Source of the DNA: Emmonsiellopsis sp. PD_33
Lineage: Eukaryota; Ascomycota; Eurotiomycetes; Onygenales; Ajellomycetaceae
Assembly: GCA_032988165.1 (NCBI GenBank)
Contig: JANTQF010000153.1
Span: 1 to 64,000 of the forward strand
Direction: 5' to 3'
Length of the DNA stretch: 64,000 bases
Shown here: positions 10,549 through 21,875 of the stretch, in pieces
Layout: each line of letters begins with the position of its first letter
Position numbering within the stretch: position 1 is the first letter of the stretch
Notes under the pieces: model-generated
Databases searched by the model: none
What the model was told of the DNA's origin: nothing
Seen by the model: only the letters and a program-made list of their open reading frames with translations
Translations under genes and position numbers: made by a program

Positions 10549-13500
10549 ACACTTTCGCCCATGTGACCACTATCCACTTCCATTCTCGATCCGACTCTTC
10601 CGACAGCTTGTCTCGACTGTTTGAAGCCAGATTGGAGCTTGTCGGTGGCATAGTGTCTTCATTTGGTGTATACGCTATGATCAAGAGGCATAAATCCCAC
10701 CCCTGAGCAGAAAGGAAATAATTTTGTATTAGATTCTTCTTCTTGTTCAACCTTTGCATTCTTTTGTCTCTTGTCCGTCTCTTTTGTGTATATGAGGTTG
10801 GTTTGGAGCCAATGGTAATACCTTTTTTTGTCGTCGGTTGTGCTGGGGGCGAGAATTGTTTTGATTTGGAGCAAAGTGTACTTACGTAGACACCAATACT
10901 TAATAGAGTCTTGAAGTTTGCTGATTATTGGTTCTTTCTCTCTTTCATTCCTTGATTTTGAATCCCATTTTGTCTAACGGTCGGATTGAAAATTACTGCA
11001 TCCGCTGGCAAGTTGGGAACTGGACTTGTAGCCGCTGGCAGTCTGGCGCGAAAACAATGTGTAACCAGTCCCCGAAAACCCCTCCTCAAGCAGCCTCCGA
11101 GAAACCTCACGAATCGACGATATTTCGTGCCTTGTGCAAATTTCCCGAAACCCTCAGGCCATTCCGCGTTCTACCTCGCACGGTTCCGTATTTAATACGA
11201 CACGAGGAACTTGGTCTGTGCTGCACCAGCAAAAAAAAATGCGATGCGACGGGAGCGTTTACACGATCCAATCCTATCCCGTGAGGTTGGAAATAGGTAG
11301 TTCGTCACTTCGTATCCATTATTTTGTCCGGTTCATAACACGTAGTCAATATCTCCCGCCTCCACGTATCTGAGCGCGTGCCTTTCCTTAGTAAACTCGG
11401 GGTGTATGACTGTACAGTATGTGCCACCTCAGCAGGAAGTATGTACAGTGCATACATAAGGGAGAAAGATCGCCTTGTTCCACCATGTGGAGTTCTCCGA
11501 GTCCCGTGCGCGCACAGATTATCGAGGTTGACTCGGGATCTAGATGATTGATATCGTGGTGTTTTTCTTGATTGTGACATAGAATGTAATTTCCCCCGCG
11601 TAACCTAATGTCTCGATCGAAGTGGTCCGGGTTCTCTTGAGCTTGGATTTCGTACCTACTAAACTGTATAGTACTTATCTTTTGCGCTCCGTCTTGTGCA
11701 AGATTGCCGCGTCGCCATGGTTTTCTGCTTTGGGTAGTTATATCGATCGGTCCGCATCGGGGCAATGAGTGAGTGGCTTTGAGACTGGCTGCGCGTATTC
11801 GGCTGTGTTTTATGTAGACTATTCGGAGACGAGATGAGTAGGTCTTTCGTGCCAGAAGGGGTTTTGTGGAATTGGTTGGGTGGGGATCTCGTAGTGTGAG
11901 GATATATATATGTGACCCATCCTGACCACCACCCACCAACCCCCTTTTTAAACCCCTGGGAACCTTGGAAATTCATCCCCACCCTCCACCAGTCCACGCA
12001 CACAGACCAGCAATTCTGTCAAATTCACATCCCAGGCCTCAATTCCAAGATCTCGACACGAAAGCCACGAGAACCGGACAACTAATAGTACCTGAAACGT
12101 ACTGTATCCCCTCCACCCAATTCCCTCCCCGCTGACGACGTGCATGTCCTGTATAAGACACCTTGTACAACCACATCTCCCCTGTTTCAAACCGCCATTG
12201 CGCAAAATAATCCTAGAATTCCTAGGATTCATCTACTTCATCCTCCTGCTGTTGCTGTTCTGCCGCTGGGTGGGCTTTTGGTGGCATGCTGCCTTCTCTC
12301 CGCCAGTCCCAGAGTATGCCAGAAGGAAACGCAGTCATTGTAAATGACGCTCTGATTCGATGGGAGAAGACCAGATATATAGCCTAGAGCCCTGGTCAAG
12401 TATGCGCTCCTCATCAACTCGACGAGGACAGTTGACCCGCCGGCTCCAAAAGAAAAAGCGGGTAGATCGAGAAGCAAGAGTCAAGGCTCAAGGCTGAAGG
12501 ATTATGGTGAATGAAGAGTAAAGAAAACACAGCATCCATCTGGAGGTTTTGAGGAATGAATGGAGGTTACCAACATCACGTCTTGCAGCAAAGAGAAAAA
12601 GGGGGGAACCAACTCACCAGTTAGTTAGCCGAGCACGTCAACCACAGTCACCATTGCGTAAATCCATCACGACATCCATTCCATGACCTATCCATCCACT
12701 ACCCTTCTCCTGAGTCCTGGTCAATAGGTCCCGGCTCTTTTCATCCCCATCAGTCTCTAGACGATCTTGAAGCCGAGCTAGCAAAACTAATCCAAGCTAC
12801 CAGGCTAAAGCTAAACCGCCTTTCCATGGGCCGAAGTAGCTAGCCGAAGACCGAAGCGTGGAGCTTTAGGATTACTATTCAAGTGATTTATTAGTTCCCG
12901 AGGCCTGTGAGGTGGGGGATCTGTTTGTTTTCCTTTTTTAACAATAGATGTAGACTCTAGAGGTGGCAACCATGCTTTAGTGCGGGAGAAGGGGGAGGTT
13001 GGTTGATGGGGAAAGGGGAGGACAGAGTAAATATTGCATAGCCTATCTATATTGCACTGTAGTTGCGGATGGGCATATCATACATCAGATAGAAGTTGAA
13101 GAATGCGGAGGTATGGGATATATACATGGATCTGCTTGTGCTATCTTCCTCCTCTTCTCGCTCTCAACGATGACCGAAAATAGTAGAAGGTCAGCATTGG
13201 GATGATGTCCGAAGCTTGTTCCTCCTGACAATGTCGGTTTAAACGGACAATGATAACTGCATTGGTTAGGAAACGATCAGAAAGGCAATGTGGAATCCCG
13301 GGAGTAGAAAGTAGGGACAAGAGGGAAGTAAAAGAGATGACATAATTCTACATCCAGAGGTAAATTTGCACATACATGGCTAAACATCGTATTACCAATG
13401 GACTGACAAATAATAATGACAATGATAGATGAATAAAGAAAAAAGAGATTTATCCACTGATTCCTCTATATAGTATAGGCTGGGGAATATGTATATATAT

Positions 13501-13561
13501 CCGGCAAGAAACAAAAAGAAACAACCAACAAGCCAACCCAACAAAGAAAAAGGAAGAAAAA
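10549..13561. other. Gene-poor region after the hydrophobin
   Basis: Three kilobases between the hydrophobin stop and the nitronate monooxygenase stop; the two genes converge. The first few hundred bases are presumably hydrophobin 3' UTR. ORFs of up to about 180 codons on the minus strand (around 11400-11940) show no domain and are interrupted by overlapping frames. No gene, RNA or repeat is supported. Confidence 0.5.
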
Positions 13562-14693
13562 TCACAGCTTAGCCGATGGCTGGAAGAGCGCACTGGTCTT
13601 AGAAGTGGCCTCGACAGCCTCCTTCTCAATGCGGGTAAGCAGTTCTGCGCAGGTAGGGATGTCGTGGATCAGACCGATAACCTGGCCAGCAGTCCACACG
13701 CCGTGGTCCACATCACCATTAATAAACACCTGCCGTCCCCGCTGGCCGCTAACGAAGGGCGCAATCTGCGCGAAATCATCCGACGTGGCCTCCTTCTCAA
13801 TCTTGTACGCGTCCTTGGCAACCTTGTTGTTGAAGAGACGCGAGGTATTCCTCCACCGTCTCAGCAGCAGCTGGGTATCTTCCTCCCCGGCATCGACAAT
13901 GGCCTTCTTCACGTTGACGTGGATGGGCGCCTCGACCGTGCACATGAACCGCGTGCCCATGTTGATACCCTCGGCGCCCAGCGCCAGGGCCGCAGCCAGG
14001 CCGTAGCCGTCCGCGAAACCGCCAGAGGCAATGAAGGGGACGCCCAGGGACTGGCGCGCGCGGCTGAGAAGGATGAAGTTGGTAATGTCAGTCTCACCGA
14101 CGTGGCCAGCACATTCGAAGCCGTCGATGGAGAGGAAGTCGACGCCTAGCTTCACGGCGGACTTGGCGTGTCTGATAGTTGTGCATTTGTGCAGGATGAT
14201 GCTGTTGGCTTTCTTGAGCTGTTTGATAACGGGGGCGGGGTTGTTGCCGGCTGTCTCGACGATGCGGACGCCCTCGTCGATGATGACCTGGGCGTAGGCG
14301 GCGTAGTCCGGGGGCACGAGGGCGGGGAGGAGGGTGAGGTTGACGCCGAATGGCTTGTTGGTCATGGTGCGGCAGCGGCGGATTTCCTTGCGGAGGTCTT
14401 CGGGGGTAGGTTGGGTGAGGGCGGTGAGCTGGGTGTGTGTTAGTGAGACCCATTTCTGGATAATTATCGGGTTGTAGTGTGGCTATATCTGCGGTATCTG
14501 GGGTTGGACGTACAATTCCGAGACCTCCGGCATTGCTGACGGCGGCGGCAAGCTCAGCATAGCCAACCCATTGCATTCCACCCTGGACGACGGGCACTGG
14601 CAGAGACTCCGTTAGCCTGGATACGTGAAATCAGAGCAGAGTCAGCTTACCGGCGATGCCCAGCTTCCGGGTAAGGGCGGTGTTGAAAGGCAT
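13562..14693 (-). CDS. Nitronate monooxygenase (2-nitropropane dioxygenase family)
   Basis: FMN-dependent TIM-barrel enzyme that oxidises alkyl nitronates such as propionate 3-nitronate to carbonyl compounds and nitrite. Three exons (14693-14651, 14596-14514, 14428-13562) sum to 330 residues. Family motifs: VVQGGMQWVG and NAGGLGI near the N-terminus (FMN site), NLT after KPFGVN, GFECAGHVGE with the conserved His, PFIASGGFADG (phosphate binding) and GAEGINMGTRFM. No signal peptide or C-terminal targeting signal is evident, so a cytosolic enzyme is likely. Exon 1 is only 43 nt but begins with the usual short helix leading to the first barrel strand. It is transcribed divergently from SDH3, about 1.2 kb away. 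Confidence 0.93.
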
Positions 14694-15903
14694 GTTGGAG
14701 AGAAGCGGGGGGGTGAGCGACGGGAAAGGTAGACGGCCCCGAGCGAAGGTCTATGGTTCTACAACGAAAGGCAGAGACGGAAACAAAGAGAGAGAGACGG
14801 GAGCGGAAGATGGAGATATAATAAATGCCAGCATCGCCGGCCTCCGCATTCTCGCTGGCGTTGACCGCGCCAAACTGGCCGAGATGTTTTGTCGCGGCGA
14901 GACCGAGTGCCGAGGTAGTGGGCCGCTCACGTGACCGTCCATGTGCAAGGTTATCGCAGTCATGGATATAAAATAGCAGGATAGATAGATATACAAATTG
15001 GCATGAATATACGGAGCATACGGGGTACAGCAGATGTCGACGGTTATGCCGCGTGCTGGGTGGTCTTGGTGAGGCTCTTACGGCGTCCATTGACACCATG
15101 CTTGGGGGTTTAACTACGAGCGTGGTCGACGATGTGAGATATGATAGCATGGCGGCAGAAGTTTACCTCCAGATGAGACCAAGAGACATGTTGGCAAGTC
15201 TCCAAACAAGTCACAGACAGGAATGAGGATTGCGGGAAACAGCCCCATATTCCCGAAACATCGAGCATGAGGAGATTGGAGATGGGGAAGTCCTTCATTG
15301 TAGATGGCTCCCAGACACCACGCCACCATTATTCCAAAATTGCCTCCAACCATACGCCCGCCGTGCGATTATCAACATCATGTAACCCTGATATGAAACC
15401 CCTTCCCCTCATGGACAGAGAAAAATGGGCGATTAACGACGGGTTGTCTTCATCTCCGGAAGCCTCGTCGCATCCCCAGCAGTCAGGACAGAAAGCCGCA
15501 ACCATAAATGGGATGAGTGCCAACACCACCTGTATCATGCCCGAGCCGCCGCCACGCCAAAGCGCAGCGACGGGGGGTTCACAATGGGAGCTGAGGTCCA
15601 TGGAGAGAAAAAAAAAAGAAGAAGAAAAGAAGAAGACGAGAATCCGAAAATCGAAAGTTGAGGTTGGGCCAAGCGAGCGGAGAATAGTTGATCCGGCGTC
15701 AGTAATGTGCGGCCGCTGATTGGCTGCCGGCTGGCCCCGAGCAGCGTTACATAAGCCGAGGTCTCCCGGCTCCCGAAATCCAACCAGCGCAACTTCCGAC
15801 GTCGATTTGCTTCTTGATCTCCAGCCATTGTTAACGACGACGACGACGACGACGACGACGCCGAAGCTGAAATAGAGAGTGCCATTCTGTCTGTCTGCCC
15901 GCC
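14694..15903. other. Divergent promoter region between NMO and SDH3
   Basis: About 1.2 kb separates the divergent nitronate monooxygenase and SDH3 genes. Reverse-strand ORFs here are antisense to SDH3 exon 1 and show no protein signature. The right end holds a run of ACG triplets in the SDH3 leader. Confidence 0.6.
15834..15860. repeat. (ACG)9 microsatellite in the SDH3 leader
   Basis: Nine tandem ACG/GAC triplets end 43 bases before the SDH3 start codon. It contains no ATG, so it lies in the 5' UTR or core promoter rather than in coding sequence. Confidence 0.9.
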
Positions 15904-16690
15904 ATGCTGCCCCAGAGAGTTGCCCAGCAGTCGCTGCGTCGGCGTATGTTTGCCCCCATCCCTCCCCCATACCCCCCTCTGCATGCACCCTGCTGATATA
16001 CCCAGTTGCTGCAAACCCCTCGCAATTGCGCACCGCCGCCTACAAGTTCGCTTCCCCCGTGGCCATTGCGACTGGCCAGCACATCCAGATCAGGTCAGTG
16101 TGACCCGGACCCAGCTCTGCCCGCAGCCATTGAGCGATTTGAGCCTCAACCAAACCGTGCCCATGAACATATACCCCAACCAATCCTCTATAAACCAACG
16201 AACCAACCAACCGATCAGTCAATCAATCAACTAACACCACCACCCCAGATCCGCCGCAACCCAACCCACCCCCCCCAGCGACCCCTCCCAAATCCTCGCC
16301 CGCCAACGCCTCAACCGCCCCGTCTCCCCCCACATCACCATCTACCAGCCCCAAATAACCTGGATCCTCTCCTCCCTAAACCGCATCACGGGCGTCATCC
16401 TCGCCGGCAGCATGTACATCTTCGCCACAGGCTACCTGCTCTCCCCGCTGATGGGCTGGCATCTGGAATCGGCCTCGTTGGCCGCGGCGTTCGGCGCGCT
16501 GCCCATCGCCGCGAAGCTCGGGCTGAAGTTTACCGCTGCCTTGCCCTTCACGTTCCATGGGTTTAATGGCGTGAGACATTTGGTGTGGGATACTGCGAGC
16601 CAGTTTTCGAATAAGCAGGTTATTCGGACTGGGTGGACGGTTGTGGGGCTGACGGTTTCGTCGGCGCTTGCGTTGGCTTTTTGGTATTAG
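15904..16690 (+). CDS. SDH3: Succinate dehydrogenase cytochrome b560 subunit, mitochondrial
   Basis: Membrane anchor of complex II (SdhC) that binds haem b and forms part of the ubiquinone site. Three exons (15904-15943, 16006-16093, 16249-16690) give 189 residues. Exons 1 and 2 encode an Arg/Ala-rich presequence starting MLPQRVAQQSLRR. Exon 3 has the family signature RPVSPHITIYQPQ followed by SSLNRITGV, where the Ser and Arg line the quinone site. Three hydrophobic helices follow, with the haem-ligand region in FTFHGFNGVRHLVWD. The ending LALAFWY is typical. Splice joins restore QIR-SAATQP in frame. It looks like the ordinary housekeeping copy, and residues usually altered in carboxamide resistance are not obviously changed. 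Confidence 0.95.
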
Positions 16691-18148
16691 GATGGAGGAT
16701 TAAAAAAAAAGGAAGGGGGGGAATGAAGTAAATAGTGTGGGGGAGAGGTGTGTTTGTGTTTTGTATCTGTGTCTGGTGGCTTCAATCCGCCTTGGCCAAC
16801 TTTACTTTGGTCTTGCACTTTCTTTTGTCTCTAGCTCATTCTTTTTTTGTAACTGCTTTTCTTTAAACCACCTCTGGTTGATGCTGGAGTCTGACATGTT
16901 TATTTTTATCTATTCTTTTTTTTTTGTTCCTGTGTCAATATTATCTACCATGTCTTGTCTGTCTATTATTCAAAAAACATCCCGCAACCCATCTGGGCAG
17001 AAAAAGAAAAAGAAAAGTTTCGTCAATCACACTTCCTTCTGAGTGGTCCCTATCTACACCCAAGGAAACTACATGACCATTTTGGGAGGCCGTTGCTGTC
17101 TTTGAAAAGCGGCGAAGAGGGAAAAAAGAAAACATTGAAAAAAAAAAAAGCACAGTAATTAAATAAATAAACAAATACCACTTTCTTTCCACATTATATC
17201 AGAAGGCCCCGTAGCTTTCTTTTACTATATCTATCTATCTATCCATCTATCCATACCAAGGAGGTGGAAATGTGAGAGAACAAGAGAGAGACAGAGAGAG
17301 AACGGCGGGAATAAAGACCGAATTTTCCCATGCCGTAACCATTTACCGGGCCAGAAAAAAAAAAGGACAGTTTCGTGAATTATGCGTATAAACCCTGACC
17401 GAGAAAACCTATGGGGAAGGAGGCACGGGGGGGCAAGAGAGGCATATTAAGGAGAGCAGATAGCCATATCCCGACCCGATAAAGGGGATTAAACGCATAG
17501 ACAACGGAGTGTGAAATAGAAAAGAAAAGGTTTCGCCCCATCCCATCCCATCCCATCCCTCGTCAATCGTGCGGCAATTGATGAATAATACAGGTTGGGA
17601 AGGGGAAAATGCTGCTGCTGCTGGCGGTAGGATGTGTTGGAGGATGTTTTTTGCTCTTTTGACGAAGAACATTGGGGAGATTAGGAAATTGAGGGGACTT
17701 CGGTTGTGGGTGGGGATTGGGTGGCCCTGAGATGGGATGGATGTCGTGATGTCGTGCATAAAATGTAGAAACTGGTGTTCGTTATGTCTGTCGGATTGTC
17801 GGTGTGTAATTCTGTTGTCTTTAAACTGTCCCCAAATGCGGAGGGCGAAATTTGGGAACTGGAGGGATATTATTAGTCCGTATGTATTGAAGGTGAAGGA
17901 TATGTAGGATGCTTTTCAGAGGGGCTGGTGTGGATGAGGAGGAAATTATACGGAGGAATAGACGATAGGGGGTGAATGGAGTTATAGTCGTAGATGATAT
18001 GGATTTAGAATTGGATAGCGGGGAAGGGTCATATGGAATAAGAAGCGGCGCTGGAAGAATGTACAGGTACAAGAGCTTTGCGGGAACCAATACTGCGGGG
18101 AATTGGCGGTAATGTGATAGACGTGCGGAGCCACGTAGGGGAGAGAAC
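16691..18148. other. SDH3 3' region, no gene seen
   Basis: AT-rich and T-run-rich sequence immediately after SDH3, probably 3' UTR, then purine-rich stretches and a short CCCAT repeat. ORFs here lack protein signatures. If the candidate small gene at 18149-18313 continues by splicing, its later exons would lie here, but I could not find a convincing continuation. Confidence 0.5.
17537..17560. repeat. (CCCAT)n short tandem repeat
   Basis: Nearly five copies of the pentamer CCCAT/ATCCC, a non-coding simple repeat in the intergenic region. Confidence 0.85.
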
Positions 18149-18313
18149 TTACTGCTCAATGTCCATGACCTGCGCCCGAGCTTCAAGCAGGGCTAGGAGG
18201 GGGGTTTGGGGGATAAGGGCGGGGTGAAGGAGGGTCTTGGATGGAGTATATGGAGTTGCTCCATAGAACCGTGCCCGAGGAATAGCCGCTGCCATAGTAT
18301 CGTGGTTGGCCAT
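18149..18313 (-). CDS. Candidate small protein or first exon, 54 residues
   Basis: I do not recognise this. On the minus strand an ATG in good context (AGCAATGG) opens a 54-codon frame starting MANHDTMAAAIPRARFYG and ending in LLEARAQVMDIEQ, which reads like a folded-protein segment with a helix-forming tail. The same frame stays open upstream for about 25 codons to a TTTTTTCTCAG that could be a splice acceptor at about 18391. The TAA stop overlaps a consensus donor (GAGCA then GTAAGT), so the frame may instead continue into another exon. It could be a short protein, an internal exon, or chance. The longer ORFs in the two other frames here are low-complexity Pro/Ser strings and less credible. 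Confidence 0.35.
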   Translation of the reverse strand: MANHDTMAAAIPRARFYGATPYTPSKTLLHPALIPQTPLLALLEARAQVMDIEQ

Positions 18314-20222
18314 TGCTGTATTGATGGTTTGATTGGAGACCGTTTGTCCGTTGGAGAGAAGGGTATCTTGGTCGTCGGGAGTCCATTCTGAGAAAAAAGA
18401 GGCGGGAGGTTTCTTGATTCAGAAATGGATGGAGGAAGAGATGAAAGTAGCGAATGAATATGCTTTGTCTCTTGAGGACAGATGGAGCTTGTTGGTATGC
18501 CTTTCTTTGGTGTATGGGATGATCTTGTTTCCAGTAAAGAAGGCGAGCAAGTACGCAAAACGAGTGACAAGAATTGTTGTTCCTAATAATGAAAGTGAAT
18601 TCTGGTATGTTGAGATGCGAACATTTCACGATATAAATAGGTCAGCAGGGCGGAAATTGCCAATCTTAAAGAGCTGGGGATTCCTCCGTCTAGAAGCTTC
18701 GGGTCCCGACTAGCTGTATATTTAGAAGCCGATTCCCCATGGAAAATGGCATGTAGAGAGCTAGGTTGGCTGAATAGCGGAGAAAAAAAAATGTTAGAGA
18801 GTATGTAAGGACCCATCAAGGAATAAGCGGTTGCCGTGTGTAACAACCAACTCGACCTGCCGCAGCCGCAGCAGCCTTCCTACGATCCGTTGGCGAGATG
18901 CAGAAAACACCAACGGCCTTAAGGATAAGTCATGGGTGTCTATAAAAAGAAAGAAAGGGGTTTTAGATGTGCGGGGGGGGGGATGATGCCCGACCATCTC
19001 ACGGATGCATCCACGTGGAGATGCATAGAATATTCCTGGATGCTCTCCGTACGACTTCTAGCTGTCATCACAACCCTGACGGGTCGAGTTTTCGACGAAG
19101 GAAAGCAGGATATCGCAGTATGGGATGTGGAGATATGCATATCCAAAGAGCTGAAACGGTTAATAATCGAGCGAATGGGGAGGAAGATACCCCTTTCGCA
19201 TGTATGCAGGGAAACAATAAAAATAGCGCCAAGTTGCAAGTTATTCGTCCAGGTAAGAAGGGAGCAAGGCACATTGCAGCAAAACGGACAGCATAGGTTC
19301 CGAGGAGCAAGAAAGTGTAGACCATGGGCCAACTCTTCTGGTGTGACAGCAAACACAGAAGTACGTACTATCCAAAAGCTGGCTCCAGCGAGAAACCGAA
19401 GCCGCACAGCAAAGAAGCAGAAATAAGGGAGAGGAAATGGAACAAGTCAGGTAAAAGACGTCTAGAACATTGACATGGATGTACACTGCCTTCGCTTCGC
19501 CCCGTCTTGGGCTTCTCTGCCTGGGAATAGGCAACTGGGTGGTTGCGGGAGTCTGGTGGAGGAATGGACGCAGCCAGCCTTTAAACCGGGAGCAAAATTC
19601 AGCAAGCCGATAGCATGAGCATGATGACGGAATCGAAGACAGGAACAAAAACTCCCTGACACGTGTTGCAATGGCTGTCATCCAAGTCTTCAGCAAAGAT
19701 TGAAGCTGAATCTGAATTCTGATGGGGAATACGGGTGTGCGTCATTGAATCTTGTTTGATCGGCCTAATGATAGCATTTCATGCCACAATGGGCGCTAGC
19801 AGATGCACAGGACGCCAACTGCGGATTTTTATTTGACATCTTCATATAGAGACCCCCATGCTTGACCTGGCAGCATGGACGGGACAGGTGTGTTTTTTGT
19901 TCAACCCAAGCCGCCGGGTAGCCATGTTGCGTTAGGGCACCCAATGGGCAGTTGAGAGAGGCCGCCCGGATTGTCTCCGTTCAGACCAGTCCAATAAATC
20001 GCAGAGCAATCAAGGGCCGGGCAAACCGTTTGATATTGCACGACGTTGAAGTCCAGAGTGAGTTGTAAATAGTTTAGGGTCGGGCCGCCCGATTGGGGTT
20101 AGCTCGGATCGCGGAAAATCTTCCCAGCGAAGACCTGGATATCAATCTCAGAACACAAACTCCCGCCCGACGCAACCCTCCCTCTCCCGTCCCGGAATTC
20201 AGATGCGATACTCCTCCCACAG
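18314..20222. other. Intergenic upstream of mL57 gene
   Basis: About 1.9 kb with overlapping ORFs of 60-165 codons on both strands, none with a recognised domain. The right end must contain the promoter of the mL57 gene. No RNA gene or repeat is evident. Confidence 0.5.
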
Positions 20223-21150
20223 ATGACATCGAAACTCCCAGGCCAAGCTTTCGCGGCTGTCACGCGGCCGGGGCGCTGGCGTGCCCCCTCCTGTGCCGTG
20301 TCGGTTTGCTCCAACGCCCAGTACCTCCGAAGAAATGGCTTTTCCTCCGTCGCAACGCCAGAGGGCTCACAGGTTGACACAACATCGGTGCCGCGATGGA
20401 AGCAGACTCCGCCTGCCATGAAGGCCCCGGTGCGATTACAGGGAGATCCGAGCAAGCCAGAGTTCCCCGTGAATTCAGATCCTAAGGTTCTTGATGCGTT
20501 TTACGGCAGGTTACTGGGCAAGGATGGACATAAAATGCTTTCTGAGGAAGTCAAATGGCAGGCCGTCACGCATAAAAGTTTCGACCAGGGTCGCAGAGGT
20601 TTCAATGACAAATTGGCCTACCTGGGTATGCCTGATGGGCCCAATGCTTTTCCCCCTCAATAGTTAAAGACAGCTGCTGACGGACCACCTCAAACGACAG
20701 GCAAGCAAATAGTGCATCTCCAGTGCTCATTTGCTTTTCTAGAGACCCCCCCTCTTGCTTCAGAGACAGCGAAAGAAGATCCTTATGGCCGGGAGCCCTT
20801 CGAGCATCTCGCTTTGCAGGGTTTGGATAACCTTACCGCCGAAAATAAGGATATGAAGATCAACACGCGCAATATGGCCAAGCTCGGGAAGCTATATGGG
20901 GTGGAGGAAGTCCTGAGATGGCGTCCACGATATGTATATACCCCCCATTCCTTTTGTATATTCTACAATTCGTCGCGTGCTCACATTTCACTAGGTGGGA
21001 GACCTCGGCGAGTCCGGAATGGAGCTCACTTTGACGCAGGCGCTGTACGCGGTGATCGGAGCAGTCGCACTCGAGAAAGGAACCGTAGTTGCGAACCAGA
21101 TAACAAGGGAACGGATACTTCAACCTTTGGGATTCAGGACGACCTATTAA
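20223..21150 (+). CDS. MRPL15: Mitochondrial large-subunit ribosomal protein mL57 (RNase III-like)
   Basis: Structural protein of the mitochondrial large ribosomal subunit with an inactive RNase III fold. Three exons (20223-20625, 20701-20933, 20995-21150) give 263 residues. The first about 60 residues are Arg/Ser-rich without a clear domain, fitting a mitochondrial targeting sequence. The RNase III-like region begins near MLSEEVKWQAVTHKSFDQG and continues through NDKLAYLGKQIV; the catalytic acidic signature of true RNase III (ERLEFLGDAVL) is not present, as expected for mL57/Mrpl15. The C-terminal helices ALYAVIGAVALEKG and the ending ILQPLGFRTTY complete the domain. Splice joins preserve phase throughout. 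Confidence 0.88.
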
Positions 21151-21875
21151 TGTTAAAGCTCGAAAAGGTGGGGGGGAGGAATTTGTTATGGGCTACCGCA
21201 TCTTTGGACGGCGTTGTACTTTTATATTAGAACTTGTGCGATTCCAGGCATTCATGTATTAACAGACTTTTTTTTATTATATATATACACCTTGACATTA
21301 TTGTTTCATTTCAGCCGAGAATCAAATCGATTAAACATATCTAAAGAGCAATGTCCGATCCCTCTGACACCGCCCGCGCAACCAGAAAAATGCACGGCCA
21401 GTTCTTATGGGATCCTTGTTTTCAGTCTCCGCACCACCATATCGCAAGAATCAGCAATTGGGTAACCGGCCTCCGACAGAATGTCAGAGAGCTGGCTACA
21501 TAAAAAAAATTAATAAATAATTTTTGTGTTGGCTTGCACTGTCTTTTGGGTGCGTGGAGGAGAAAAAAGAAAAAGAAAACCAGAGGAAACAAAAAACGCA
21601 TTTTATATTGGCGGTGGAGGGCGCTAGACCGGATTGGGCCGTAGCGCCATCTCCGGCTGAATATCAGAAAGATGCCACATGGGGAACGTCGATGTTGGAG
21701 ACCTCATATCTCGAATTGCGCCTCAACCCACCACGCAGCCCGGCAATAGCTCTCGATTTGACCCTCTACCGCTGTTTGCTATTTGTCCCGATGGCACAAT
21801 AAGCCCGCCGCCGCGGAATGACCCTTTCCCGCCTCTGTTGTTGAACCCCGTTACACTCGATACCCAATTGACATC
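21151..21875. other. Intergenic between mL57 and AP-1 mu genes
   Basis: About 725 bases holding the mL57 3' UTR and the promoter/5' UTR of the adaptor gene. No other gene is visible. Confidence 0.6.

Noticed and set aside
10157..10759. Minus-strand frame of 200 codons over the hydrophobin
   Set aside because: Antisense shadow of a clearly coding, three-exon hydrophobin.
15329..16033. Minus-strand frame of 234 codons
   Set aside because: Runs through the SDH3 promoter, the ACG repeat (as a poly-Val stretch) and SDH3 exon 1; no protein features.
18183..18629. Minus-strand Pro/Ser-rich frames of 125-148 codons
   Set aside because: Low-complexity and out of frame with the more protein-like 54-codon reading in the same place.
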